The position numbers were made by a program, and so were the translations under genes. 45,479 nucleotides of DNA from an uncultured Ruminococcus sp. (lineage in GTDB: Bacteria; Bacillota; Clostridia; Oscillospirales; CAG-272), in contig URUL01000005.1 in assembly GCA_900551005.1 (NCBI GenBank), positions 1-45,479 of the forward strand. Direction: 5' to 3'. Position 1 is the first letter of the stretch; every line of letters begins with the position of its first letter. Positions 33,968 to 40,731 of this stretch are shown in pieces. Below the pieces are notes generated by a model. The model had not been told where the DNA came from and made no database searches. It saw nothing but the letters and a program-made list of their open reading frames with translations.

Positions 33968-34373
33968 ATGCTATAACCGTACCCGGCACATCGGTCTGTG
34001 CCGATGCCGGTATCTCATCACTTTTTGGGGCGGCAAGACCGAAGCTGACCGTTATCGCGTCATTCACCTTCTGCATAAGTAGTTCGTCAAGATGGCCCAT
34101 TTTTTCACGCAGGCGCTTTTTATCTATCGTTCGTATCTGCTCAAGCAGTATCACTGAATCCTTGGCGAGTCCGAAATTGCTGGCGTAGACGTCTATATGA
34201 GTAGGGAGCTTCACCTTGTCCAGCCTGCTTGTTATGGCGGCGGCGATAACGGTGGGGCTGTATTTATTTCCCACATCGTTCTGTACTATGAGAACAGGTC
34301 GCAGTCCCCCCTGCTCGCTTCCGATAACAGGACTGAGGTCGGCATAGAAAATATCTCCTCGTTTTACGGTCAA
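33966..34373 (-). CDS. mazF: MazF/PemK-family mRNA endonuclease toxin (EndoA-like)
   Basis: 135 residues. The MazF core is complete: RGDIFYADLSP, GSEQGGLRPVLIVQND (near 18-33, with the catalytic Arg) and VIAAAITSRLDK, KLPTHI with the conserved Thr. Such enzymes cut mRNA at short sequences and are held by a small antitoxin. No MazE-like frame is seen upstream (34374-34749) or downstream, so the antitoxin would be elsewhere or absent. The C-terminal 20 residues after FGLAAPKSDE are extra compared with the usual 115-120. It is a single-gene unit. Confidence 0.9.
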   Translation of the reverse strand: MTVKRGDIFYADLSPVIGSEQGGLRPVLIVQNDVGNKYSPTVIAAAITSRLDKVKLPTHIDVYASNFGLAKDSVILLEQIRTIDKKRLREKMGHLDELLMQKVNDAITVSFGLAAPKSDEIPASAQTDVPGTVIA

Positions 34374-34604
34374 TTTTTTTCACACTCTCTTTTTTATAGT
34401 TTGAAAGAAAAACCTTTCTACTATATTTTTACCGACTTTACAGCTTTGTTAGTCAAGGAAATAAATAAACCGTATGCCAAAATATGACAAAAATAGGCGG
34501 CATATCATTTCCTAATATATTATATTGCGTAATTCGATTTTTGCCAAAGTTCTCCCCTTTCGCTCTACATATTTCGCCCTTGTGCATCATATACTAATGG
34601 CAGA

Positions 34605-34646
34605 GAGAGAATATTTTTCCTCAGAATATATTTCATTTCAATTCAT
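34605..34646 (-). pseudogene. possible relic of a methyltransferase gene start
   Basis: Read on the minus strand, this stretch resembles the start of the methyltransferase gene at 5513: GAATTG before the ATG (34636), then ATGAA-TATATTCTGAG-AAAAA-TATTC, with a few substitutions and single-base gaps. It would encode MKYIL and then diverges. The match is short, so chance similarity remains possible. Confidence 0.35.
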
Positions 34647-34682
34647 TATTTTTATTCAAAGGCGTCACTTTATAAAAAACTA

Positions 34683-34711
34683 TTGACTTTTTGCAAGAAA
34701 ATATATAGAAT
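34683..34711 (+). promoter_or_regulatory. promoter of pcp
   Basis: -35 TTGACT (34683-34688), 17-base spacer, -10 TAGAAT (34706-34711). Confidence 0.75.
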
Positions 34712-34749
34712 AAGATATAAATAAAAAACAGGAAGGCATTCTTTATCGA

Positions 34750-35367
34750 ATGAAAAAGGTACTGGTAACAGGCTTTGAACCCTTCGGCGGCGCAAAAAGA
34801 AATCCGTCTTACGATGCGGTAGCATGCCTTGCCGATGTGGAAAACGCCGAAATAAAAAAGCTCTATCTGCCGGTCGTCTGGAATAAAGCCGCAGATACCG
34901 TTTTGCGAGAGATCGACCTTTTTTCACCCGATATTGTCATTTTGACAGGACTCGCCGGAGGCTCGGATCGCATACGCATTGAGCGCGTAGGCATAAATCT
35001 TCGCGGTGCCATCCGCGATAATGAGGGGCTTTTTCCCTCCTCTTCAGAAGCTCCGACAGAAGTGCCTTGCGCCATCGGCGGCGATGCGGCTTATTTTTCC
35101 ACTTTTGATTTTGCAGCGATCAAAGATGCCGTGTCAGAAGCGGGACTTCCCGTTTCCTACTCGTTTTCCGCCGGAACTTACCTTTGCAACGATGTACTCT
35201 ATCATGTACTACGGAAAAATACGACGGAAAAAAGAAATATGCAGGCAGGATTTATCCACTTTCCTCATGAATCATGCGAGGAAATCAAGCAGGACGTTTT
35301 TTCCATGCCGCTCTGCGACATAGTAAAGGCTCTGCGTGCGGCGGTAAGCGCCTGCATCCGCTCATAA
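34750..35367 (+). CDS. pcp: pyroglutamyl-peptidase I
   Basis: 205 residues, cytoplasmic cysteine peptidase that removes N-terminal pyroglutamate. The catalytic triad is complete: Glu78 in GGSDRIRIERVGIN, Cys146 in SAGTYLCNDVLY and His170 in AGFIHFPH. The start VLVTGFEPFGG is typical of the family, and the length is normal. It has its own promoter. A putative lipoprotein gene follows 36 bases later and may be co-transcribed. Confidence 0.95.
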   Translation: MKKVLVTGFEPFGGAKRNPSYDAVACLADVENAEIKKLYLPVVWNKAADTVLREIDLFSPDIVILTGLAGGSDRIRIERVGINLRGAIRDNEGLFPSSSEAPTEVPCAIGGDAAYFSTFDFAAIKDAVSEAGLPVSYSFSAGTYLCNDVLYHVLRKNTTEKRNMQAGFIHFPHESCEEIKQDVFSMPLCDIVKALRAAVSACIRS

Positions 35368-35403
35368 GATCCATCCAAAGCTCAAACAGAAAGGCTGAGA
35401 CAA

Positions 35404-36186
35404 ATGAAAAAGACATTATTTATGAAAATGCTTTGTTTGCTGCTTGCCTCATGCATTATCATGCTGGCGGCAGGATGTACGCCGTCAAAAAGCGTACAGA
35501 AAAAGGTTCTGAATTATCTTCAGGACAAATACGGAAGCAATTATGATTTCGAATACGTAAGCCATACGCAGAATAAAGAAACAAACGGAAGATATGAAGT
35601 CACCGCAAGATGCAAAAATGACGGTCTTGATTTCAAGATCTTCGTGTACTCCTCCGTGCTGATAACAGACAGCTACTCCGTTGACCGCGCCAATGCAGCC
35701 ATGGAGAAAAACATTCGGGAATTTCTTCTCTCACGCGATTATTCCGATTCCATATCAAGGATAACATGGCTTAATATTTTCGAGGATGATGCGACGGACT
35801 ACAAGTTCCGTACCGTTCCGCTCACAGAACATTACAGCCTCTCCGATGCGGAAAATATTTATCGCATTGAAATGGCAGACGGTCTGAATCCTTATCAGTT
35901 TGTAGGCGGGATCTATAATTTCAATTCCGATCTGCTCGCATCAGGCGTAGAGCTAAAATCTGCTTCCTTTGCCTTTAACTATAAGGATCTGACCTTCGTT
36001 ATAGAAACAGATGCGGATTCCATAAAAAAATACAGCTATGGCGAAACCATAGAAGTATTGGTTCCCATTATAGAGGCAAATGCAAGCGAGAAAAAAGGGC
36101 TTTTCAGCATAGACAAGGTCTATACCATAAAAATGGATGCCGCCATGCAAGGCGATGTGGCAGCAGTGACAAAAAGTGTAAACTAA
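35404..36186 (+). CDS. putative lipoprotein of unknown function
   Basis: 260 residues. The signal peptide ends in the lipobox LAAGC, so the mature protein starts at Cys 25 and is exported and lipid-anchored. The rest is hydrophilic, with a YLQDKYGSNYDFEYVSH stretch and an alpha/beta character; I do not recognise a family. There is no second membrane segment and no obvious catalytic motif. It lies 36 bases after pcp, with a terminator after the stop. It could be a sensor or surface lipoprotein, but nothing here decides this. Confidence 0.75.
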   Translation: MKKTLFMKMLCLLLASCIIMLAAGCTPSKSVQKKVLNYLQDKYGSNYDFEYVSHTQNKETNGRYEVTARCKNDGLDFKIFVYSSVLITDSYSVDRANAAMEKNIREFLLSRDYSDSISRITWLNIFEDDATDYKFRTVPLTEHYSLSDAENIYRIEMADGLNPYQFVGGIYNFNSDLLASGVELKSASFAFNYKDLTFVIETDADSIKKYSYGETIEVLVPIIEANASEKKGLFSIDKVYTIKMDAAMQGDVAAVTKSVN

Positions 36187-36200
36187 ATTGCAAATATTTC

Positions 36201-36230
36201 GGAAAAACCGTGCTGTGGCGCGGTTTTTTC
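36201..36230 (+). terminator. terminator of the pcp-lipoprotein unit
   Basis: Stem GGAAAAACCG/CGGTTTTTTC (36201-36210 / 36221-36230), with one wobble or mismatch, followed by TTTTTTAA. Confidence 0.8.
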
Positions 36231-36237
36231 TTTTTTA

Positions 36238-36249
36238 ATACATTTGTGT
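36238..36249 (+). repeat. short motif ATACATTTGTGT (one mismatch)
   Basis: Sixth occurrence of the ATAC(A/T)TTTGTAT motif, directly behind the terminator at 36201-36230. Confidence 0.4.
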
Positions 36250-36320
36250 AAATTGTTCTTCGGATATCTGCATGATATATGCGGATACGGATGATATATC
36301 AAAGAAGCGGAGAACGATTC

Positions 36321-36590
36321 ATGAAATTAAAATTCATCGCCTGCGTAACTTCTGCTTGCTCTCGCATTTCCGTGCGCACTAACGGCACAGAATGCTTATT
36401 ATACCATGATACAAGGGGATTTCCTCTGAAAAATAGCCGTGAAATACCATGGTCGGTCTCTCCGAAATAATCGGCGAAATCACAGATACCAAATCCCTCG
36501 CTCATTTATCCCGGAGACACCGTTGTGATACCGCTGAACGATGCCTCGGTGCTCTCTTTTGAAGCCGAAGCGCAGATGTTTATAGGATAA
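36321..36590 (+). pseudogene. decayed exported LysM-domain protein
   Basis: A start codon at 36321 with GGAG 9 bases upstream opens a signal peptide (MKLKFIACV). After a one-base shift this continues as LLLALAFPCALTAQNAYY, then TMIQGDFL, a TGA stop where LysM domains usually have Trp (TGG), and KIAVKYHG. The fragment SEIIGEITD follows in another frame, and NPSLIYPGDTVVIPL, the end of a LysM domain, in yet another, up to a stop at 36590. The pieces are in the right order and spacing for a small secreted LysM protein that would bind peptidoglycan. At least two frameshifts and one stop make it non-functional. Confidence 0.75.
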
Positions 36591-36605
36591 ATTTATAAGT
36601 TGTAC

Positions 36606-36634
36606 TTGAAAAGTCAATAATTATGTTGTATAAT
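36606..36634 (+). promoter_or_regulatory. promoter of the GT2 gene
   Basis: -35 TTGAAA (36606-36611), 17-base spacer, -10 TATAAT (36629-36634). Confidence 0.8.
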
Positions 36635-36686
36635 CAGTATAAAAGCAGGATTGCCGTATAATCTGATGCCTGCGCGGAGGACGGAA

Positions 36687-37406
36687 ATGAAGATAACTCT
36701 TATTATACCGATGTATAACGAAAGCTCCATCATACATGAAGCTATTGATACCTTCTATGGATATATGAAAGATCATTTTGCCGATTGGGAGCTGATATTT
36801 GTGGATGACGGCTCGGCCGACGGCTGTGGAAAGGCTGTGGAAGCAAAGAGCACAGAGGATCCCCGCGTGCGGCTTATCTCCTATACGCCGAATATGGGAA
36901 AGGGTTGCGCTGTGCGCACCGGCATGCTCGCATCCACAGGTGACATCGTCATATTCACGGATTGCGACAATGCTTACGGTACCGATGTGATAGGCAAGAT
37001 GGCAAAGCAATTTGAGGAGAGCGACGCCGATGTAATACTCGGCTCGAGAAATATCTCCGCCGACGGATATGAAGGCTATACCTTCATCCGCAAGTTAGCC
37101 TCGAAAACGTATCTCAAGGTGCTCTCGATTGCCGCCGGCTTCAAATACTCCGATTCGCAATGCGGCTTCAAGGGATATCGCGGAGAAGCGGCAAGGAGAA
37201 TATTCCGCAACTGCGAGGTAAACCGCTTCGCCTTTGACCTCGAGGCTACGATGATTGCCCAGCGCCTCGGATATAAAATAGCCGAGATGGGTGTCAAGGT
37301 CATCAATCACCGCGAATCAAAGGTAAATGTTCTGCGCGATACGCCGAAAATGCTTGCGGATGTTCGCCGCATGAAAAAGAACGTGAAAAATAAGACACTT
37401 GTATAA
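36687..37406 (+). CDS. family 2 glycosyltransferase (dolichol-phosphate-mannose synthase-like)
   Basis: 239 residues, a soluble or membrane-associated GT-A enzyme. Nucleotide-sugar site features are TLIIPMYNESS (3-13), FVDDGSADG (near 37-45), GKGCAVRTGM, and the metal site DCDNAYG (near 93). The later block DSQCGFKGYRGEAARRIF is typical of the polyprenyl-phosphate sugar (DPM1/DpgS-like) group. It would move a sugar to a polyprenyl phosphate carrier. There is no C-terminal membrane segment. The ATG at 36687 has GGAGG 6 bases upstream. Single-gene unit, convergent with the flavodiiron gene. Confidence 0.88.
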   Translation: MKITLIIPMYNESSIIHEAIDTFYGYMKDHFADWELIFVDDGSADGCGKAVEAKSTEDPRVRLISYTPNMGKGCAVRTGMLASTGDIVIFTDCDNAYGTDVIGKMAKQFEESDADVILGSRNISADGYEGYTFIRKLASKTYLKVLSIAAGFKYSDSQCGFKGYRGEAARRIFRNCEVNRFAFDLEATMIAQRLGYKIAEMGVKVINHRESKVNVLRDTPKMLADVRRMKKNVKNKTLV

Positions 37407-37420
37407 AATTCAATATTGCC

Positions 37421-37456
37421 ATAAAGAGGCTCGGATAAATATCCGAGCCTCTTTAT
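37421..37456. terminator. bidirectional terminator
   Basis: Perfect 16-bp stem (37421-37436 / 37441-37456) with loop AAAT between the convergent GT2 and flavodiiron genes. Confidence 0.9.
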
Positions 37457-37466
37457 TTATGCTTAT

Positions 37467-39257
37467 TTATGCTATCGGTTCAAAATCAGCGACGCCGTGC
37501 TTGCAAAGCGGGCAGATGAAGTCATCAGGCAGGGTCTCGCCCTCATAAACATAACCGCATATCTTGCATACATAGCCTTTCTTTCCCTCCGTCTCGGGCT
37601 TGGGCTTCACGTTTTTATGATAGTAGTCATAAGTCATGGTCGGTTTATCATTTATCACGCGGGCTTCCGTTACGGAGCAGATGAACATTCCGTGAGAGCC
37701 GAGGTCGACATAATCCTCGACCTTCAGCGAGAATGCCGCGTTTATATAATGCGGAAGAATGACAAGCCCGTTATCGGCGCGGGCAGGCGTGCATCCCTCA
37801 AATTTATTCACATTTCGTCCGCTCTGGAAGCCAAACGTTTCAAAAACCTTGAAGGGTGCTTCCGTCGAGAGGCAGTTGACGTTCATGATTCCCGTACGCT
37901 TGATTACATGATAAGAGTAGTTTGCCTTATTGATATTGACGGCGATTCTGGTCGGATTATCCGATACCTGGGTAACGGTATTGACGATAAGCCCGTTATC
38001 ATGCTTTCCGTCATTTGAGGTAACGACATATAAACCGTAGCCTATGCGGAAAAGCGCACTCATATCGTTTTTATTTGCCGCCACGGGAGAAAGTGCCTCA
38101 TATTCACGGCAAAGCTCCTTTGCCATTTTCCGTATATCTTCCCTGCTCGCTTCCGAGAGAGCGGATCTTATCGTAACCGTGGTATCAAGCCATGTGATAT
38201 TCTTGCAGCCCTCGAGCATGCCGCGCATTATTTTGGCGGCAAGCGGTGCCCATGAACCGTTTTCGATAAGACCGACGGTACGATTCTTGAAGCCGCGCTC
38301 TGTCAGATGATTGATGAACTCACGCATAAAGGGGAATATCTCCGCATTATACGTTGTCGTGGCAAGAACCAGCTTTCCATAGCGGAAAGCATCGGCGACA
38401 GCCGCAGACATATCGCACCGCGCAAGATCATAAACAGCTACATTCGGACAGCCCCCTGCTCTCAGCTCATCGGCAAGAAGAAGAGCCGCCTTTTTCGTAT
38501 TGCCGTAAACCGAAGTATAGGCGAGACATACCCCCTCGCTCTCAACGCCATATGACGACCACGTATTATAGAGATTTATATAATAGGAAAGGTTTTCGGT
38601 GAGTACGGGACCGTGCAGAGGACAGATGATCTCAATATCGAGCTGTGCCGCTCTCTTCAGAAGCGCCTGAACCTGAGCACCGTATTTTCCGACGATTCCT
38701 ATAAAATATCTTCTCGCCTCGTCTGCCCACGGCTCCTCGACATCGAGTGCGCCGAACTTACCGAAACCGTCTGCTGAGAAGAGCACTTTCTCCTTGCTGT
38801 CATAAGTCACCATAACCTCGGGCCAATGCACCATCGGTGCGAAAACGAAAGTAAGCGTGTGCTCACCGAGAGAAAGGGTGCCTCCGTTTTCCACGGTGAG
38901 CTTATTCTTGCAGAGCTCTGCGCCGAAGAAGTTATCGATCATGGCGAAGGTCTTGGCGTTTGCGACGACCGTCGTCTCGGGATAAACCTTCAGAAAGTTT
39001 GCGATATTGGCGGAGTGATCGGGCTCCATGTGCTGAACTACGAGAAAATCAGGCTTTCTCTCGCCGAGCGTATCGGCGAGCGCATCGAGCCACTCATGGG
39101 TAAATGCCGCATCCACCGTATCCATAACGGCGATCTTCTCATCGATGATGACATATGAATTATAGGAGATTCCGTTCGGGACGAGATACTGCCCCTCAAA
39201 AAGGTCCACTTTATGATCGTTCACTCCGATGTATCTTATATCTTTTGTTATATTCAT
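37467..39257 (-). CDS. flavodiiron protein fused to flavin reductase and rubredoxin
   Basis: 596 residues in four modules. (1) Metallo-beta-lactamase-like diiron domain with all ligands: HMEPDH (His76, Glu78, Asp80, His81), then HWPE, SADGFG and CPLHGP. (2) Flavodoxin domain beginning at CLAYTSVYGNTKKAA (near 253). (3) A flavin-reductase-like domain (near 400-550, with NPTRIAVNINKANYSYHVI). (4) C-terminal rubredoxin with Cys564, 567, 582 and 585 (CKICG and CPLCK). Flavodiiron proteins reduce O2 or NO to water or N2O; the fused modules let one chain take electrons from a reductant. This protects the oxygen-sensitive hydrogenase-type metabolism. A Fur/PerR-like box sits beside its promoter. Confidence 0.95.
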   Translation of the reverse strand: MNITKDIRYIGVNDHKVDLFEGQYLVPNGISYNSYVIIDEKIAVMDTVDAAFTHEWLDALADTLGERKPDFLVVQHMEPDHSANIANFLKVYPETTVVANAKTFAMIDNFFGAELCKNKLTVENGGTLSLGEHTLTFVFAPMVHWPEVMVTYDSKEKVLFSADGFGKFGALDVEEPWADEARRYFIGIVGKYGAQVQALLKRAAQLDIEIICPLHGPVLTENLSYYINLYNTWSSYGVESEGVCLAYTSVYGNTKKAALLLADELRAGGCPNVAVYDLARCDMSAAVADAFRYGKLVLATTTYNAEIFPFMREFINHLTERGFKNRTVGLIENGSWAPLAAKIMRGMLEGCKNITWLDTTVTIRSALSEASREDIRKMAKELCREYEALSPVAANKNDMSALFRIGYGLYVVTSNDGKHDNGLIVNTVTQVSDNPTRIAVNINKANYSYHVIKRTGIMNVNCLSTEAPFKVFETFGFQSGRNVNKFEGCTPARADNGLVILPHYINAAFSLKVEDYVDLGSHGMFICSVTEARVINDKPTMTYDYYHKNVKPKPETEGKKGYVCKICGYVYEGETLPDDFICPLCKHGVADFEPIA

Positions 39258-39289
39258 TTTATCTGTTTCCTCCGTGTTTTGTTTTTTTC

Positions 39290-39318
39290 AGTATAGCAGT
39301 TTTTCTGCGAATTGTCAA
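39290..39318 (-). promoter_or_regulatory. promoter of the flavodiiron gene
   Basis: Minus strand: -35 TTGACA (39313-39318), 17-base spacer, -10 TATACT (39290-39295). Confidence 0.85.
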
Positions 39319-39320
39319 GA

Positions 39321-39339
39321 AATAATAATAATTATTATC
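39321..39339. promoter_or_regulatory. Fur/PerR-type operator
   Basis: AATAATAATAATTATTATC matches the classical Fur box in 16 of 19 positions, and its core matches the PerR consensus in 13 of 15. It contains the perfect 14-base palindrome ATAATAATTATTAT (39325-39338). It lies 2 bases upstream of the -35 box of the flavodiiron promoter. PerR control of flavodiiron genes is known in clostridia. Confidence 0.7.
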
Positions 39340-39384
39340 AATATTTTCCATGTTTTGAAAATAAAATAAAATTTACCAAGTGTA

Positions 39385-39413
39385 TTGACAAAAAGATAGT
39401 TGTGTGGTATAAC
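39385..39413 (+). promoter_or_regulatory. promoter of the GntR/ABC operon
   Basis: -35 TTGACA (39385-39390), 17-base spacer, -10 TATAAC (39408-39413). Confidence 0.85.
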
Positions 39414-39425
39414 TGTACTAACAGT
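39412..39425. promoter_or_regulatory. candidate GntR (YtrA-type) operator
   Basis: Inverted repeat ACTGT-ACTA-ACAGT across the transcription start, between the -10 box and the ribosome binding site. Its position suits autorepression by the regulator encoded 28 bases downstream. Confidence 0.5.
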
Positions 39426-39452
39426 AATAATACAGATAAGGAGGCAGGCATT

Positions 39453-39830
39453 ATGATTCAGATAGATCCGCGTTCGAGGACGCCGATATACGAGCAACTC
39501 ATGGACGGGATAACAAAGCTCGTAGTCTCGGGTGCGATGGAAGCGGACGGTGCTGTTCCGTCCGTGCGTTCGCTCGCCGCCGAGCTCTCAATCAATCCCA
39601 ATACGGTGCAGAAAGCCTTCACGGAGCTTGAGCGCAGAGGTATACTCTACAGCACCCCGGGAAAAGGGCGTTTTGTAAGCGGAGATTTGGCGGCTCTGCG
39701 CGACAAGCAGGCGGAAAAACAGCTGGAGGCGCTGGCGACAGAGATGAAAAAAGCCGTTTCCATGGGCGTGAGCCGTGAGCGTATCATTGCGCTCGCAGAA
39801 GAGATTGCAGGAGGAAAAGCCGATGATTGA
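39453..39830 (+). CDS. GntR family regulator, YtrA subfamily
   Basis: 125 residues: an N-terminal winged helix (IDPRSRTPIYEQLMDGI, then VPSVRSLAAELSINPNTVQKAFTELERRGIL) and a short helical dimerisation tail of about 50 residues, as in the YtrA group. Such regulators repress ABC transporter operons and respond to cell-wall stress or antibiotics. The start at 39453 is set by AAGGAGG (39438-39444), 8 bases upstream; the frame is open further upstream, but that part lies over the promoter. The gene overlaps the next (ATPase) by 8 bases. Confidence 0.92.
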   Translation: MIQIDPRSRTPIYEQLMDGITKLVVSGAMEADGAVPSVRSLAAELSINPNTVQKAFTELERRGILYSTPGKGRFVSGDLAALRDKQAEKQLEALATEMKKAVSMGVSRERIIALAEEIAGGKADD

Positions 39831-40731
39831 AATCAAAAACATCACAAAAACATATGACGAGGTTCTCTCGCTGGACAACGTCAGCGCCACGATAGGAAGC
39901 GGCTCGATATATGGACTCATCGGAAGCAACGGCGCCGGAAAAAGCACCCTGCTCCGCGTCATGGCGGGCATATTCCGTCCCGACTCCGGCGAAGTGCTCT
40001 ATGACGGCAGACACGTTTTTGAGAATAATGCCGTAAAGCAGGAGCTATTCTATATCTCCGATGATGAATACAAGCTCCCGGGTGCCAATACCGACGATAT
40101 GATGAACTTCTATCGTTCGATATACAAAAATTTTGACACATCGCGCTATGAAATGCTCTGCGAAATGTTCAAGGTAGAAAGAAAACGCTCTCTCTCCACG
40201 TTTTCAAAGGGAATGAAGCGCCAGGTAGATATTCTGCTCGGGCTCTCATGCCGACCGCGGTATCTGCTCTGCGATGAGACCTTCGACGGACTCGATCCCG
40301 TTATGCGCCAGTTTGTGAAAAAGCTCATCTGCGAAGAGGTCGCAGAAAACGGCATGACACCGATCATAGCCTCGCACAATCTGCGTGAGCTCGAGGACCT
40401 CTGTGACCATGTCGGTCTTATTCACCGCGGCGGAATACTCTTTGAGAGTGATATAGACGATATGAAGGGCGGCATCTCGAAGGTCCAGATGGTAGTGCCC
40501 GATGAGCACATCGATATAACAAGCTTCGCTCCGCTGAAGATAGTCGATTTCAGACAGACCGGCAGCGTTATCACGCTTATAGCCCGCGGAAATGCAGAAG
40601 AGGTAGAGGCAAAGGTGCTCTCGCTCTCGCCGAAATTCTATGAGATTCTCCCGCTTACGCTGGAGGAAGTGTTTATATCGGAAATGGAGGAAAAAGGATA
40701 TGATTTCACAGAGATCCTCGACAAAAACTGA
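39823..40731 (+). CDS. ABC transporter ATPase (YtrB-like)
   Basis: 302 residues. Walker A is GSNGAGKST (near 35), the signature is a divergent FSKGMKRQ, Walker B is YLLCDETFDGLDP and the H-loop is IASHNLRELE. A C-terminal domain of about 80 residues follows. The ATG at 39823, 8 bases before the end of the GntR gene, follows GGAGG. It powers the permease encoded next, with which it overlaps by 32 bases, so translation is coupled along the operon. Confidence 0.92.
   Translation: MIEIKNITKTYDEVLSLDNVSATIGSGSIYGLIGSNGAGKSTLLRVMAGIFRPDSGEVLYDGRHVFENNAVKQELFYISDDEYKLPGANTDDMMNFYRSIYKNFDTSRYEMLCEMFKVERKRSLSTFSKGMKRQVDILLGLSCRPRYLLCDETFDGLDPVMRQFVKKLICEEVAENGMTPIIASHNLRELEDLCDHVGLIHRGGILFESDIDDMKGGISKVQMVVPDEHIDITSFAPLKIVDFRQTGSVITLIARGNAEEVEAKVLSLSPKFYEILPLTLEEVFISEMEEKGYDFTEILDKN

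Larger units (their letters stand above)
34374..34749. other. 376-base gene-free stretch between mazF and pcp
   Basis: AT-rich. It holds the pcp promoter (34683-34711), a possible methyltransferase relic (34605-34646) and a weak ATGCC/GGCAT hairpin near 34473-34503. No small antitoxin gene is visible on either strand, and no other feature can be supported. Confidence 0.6.

Noticed and set aside
36279..36470. 63-residue frame in the gap before the glycosyltransferase
   Set aside because: Only the signal-peptide start and a late fragment of the LysM relic fall in this frame; the rest is out of frame. It is part of the pseudogene.
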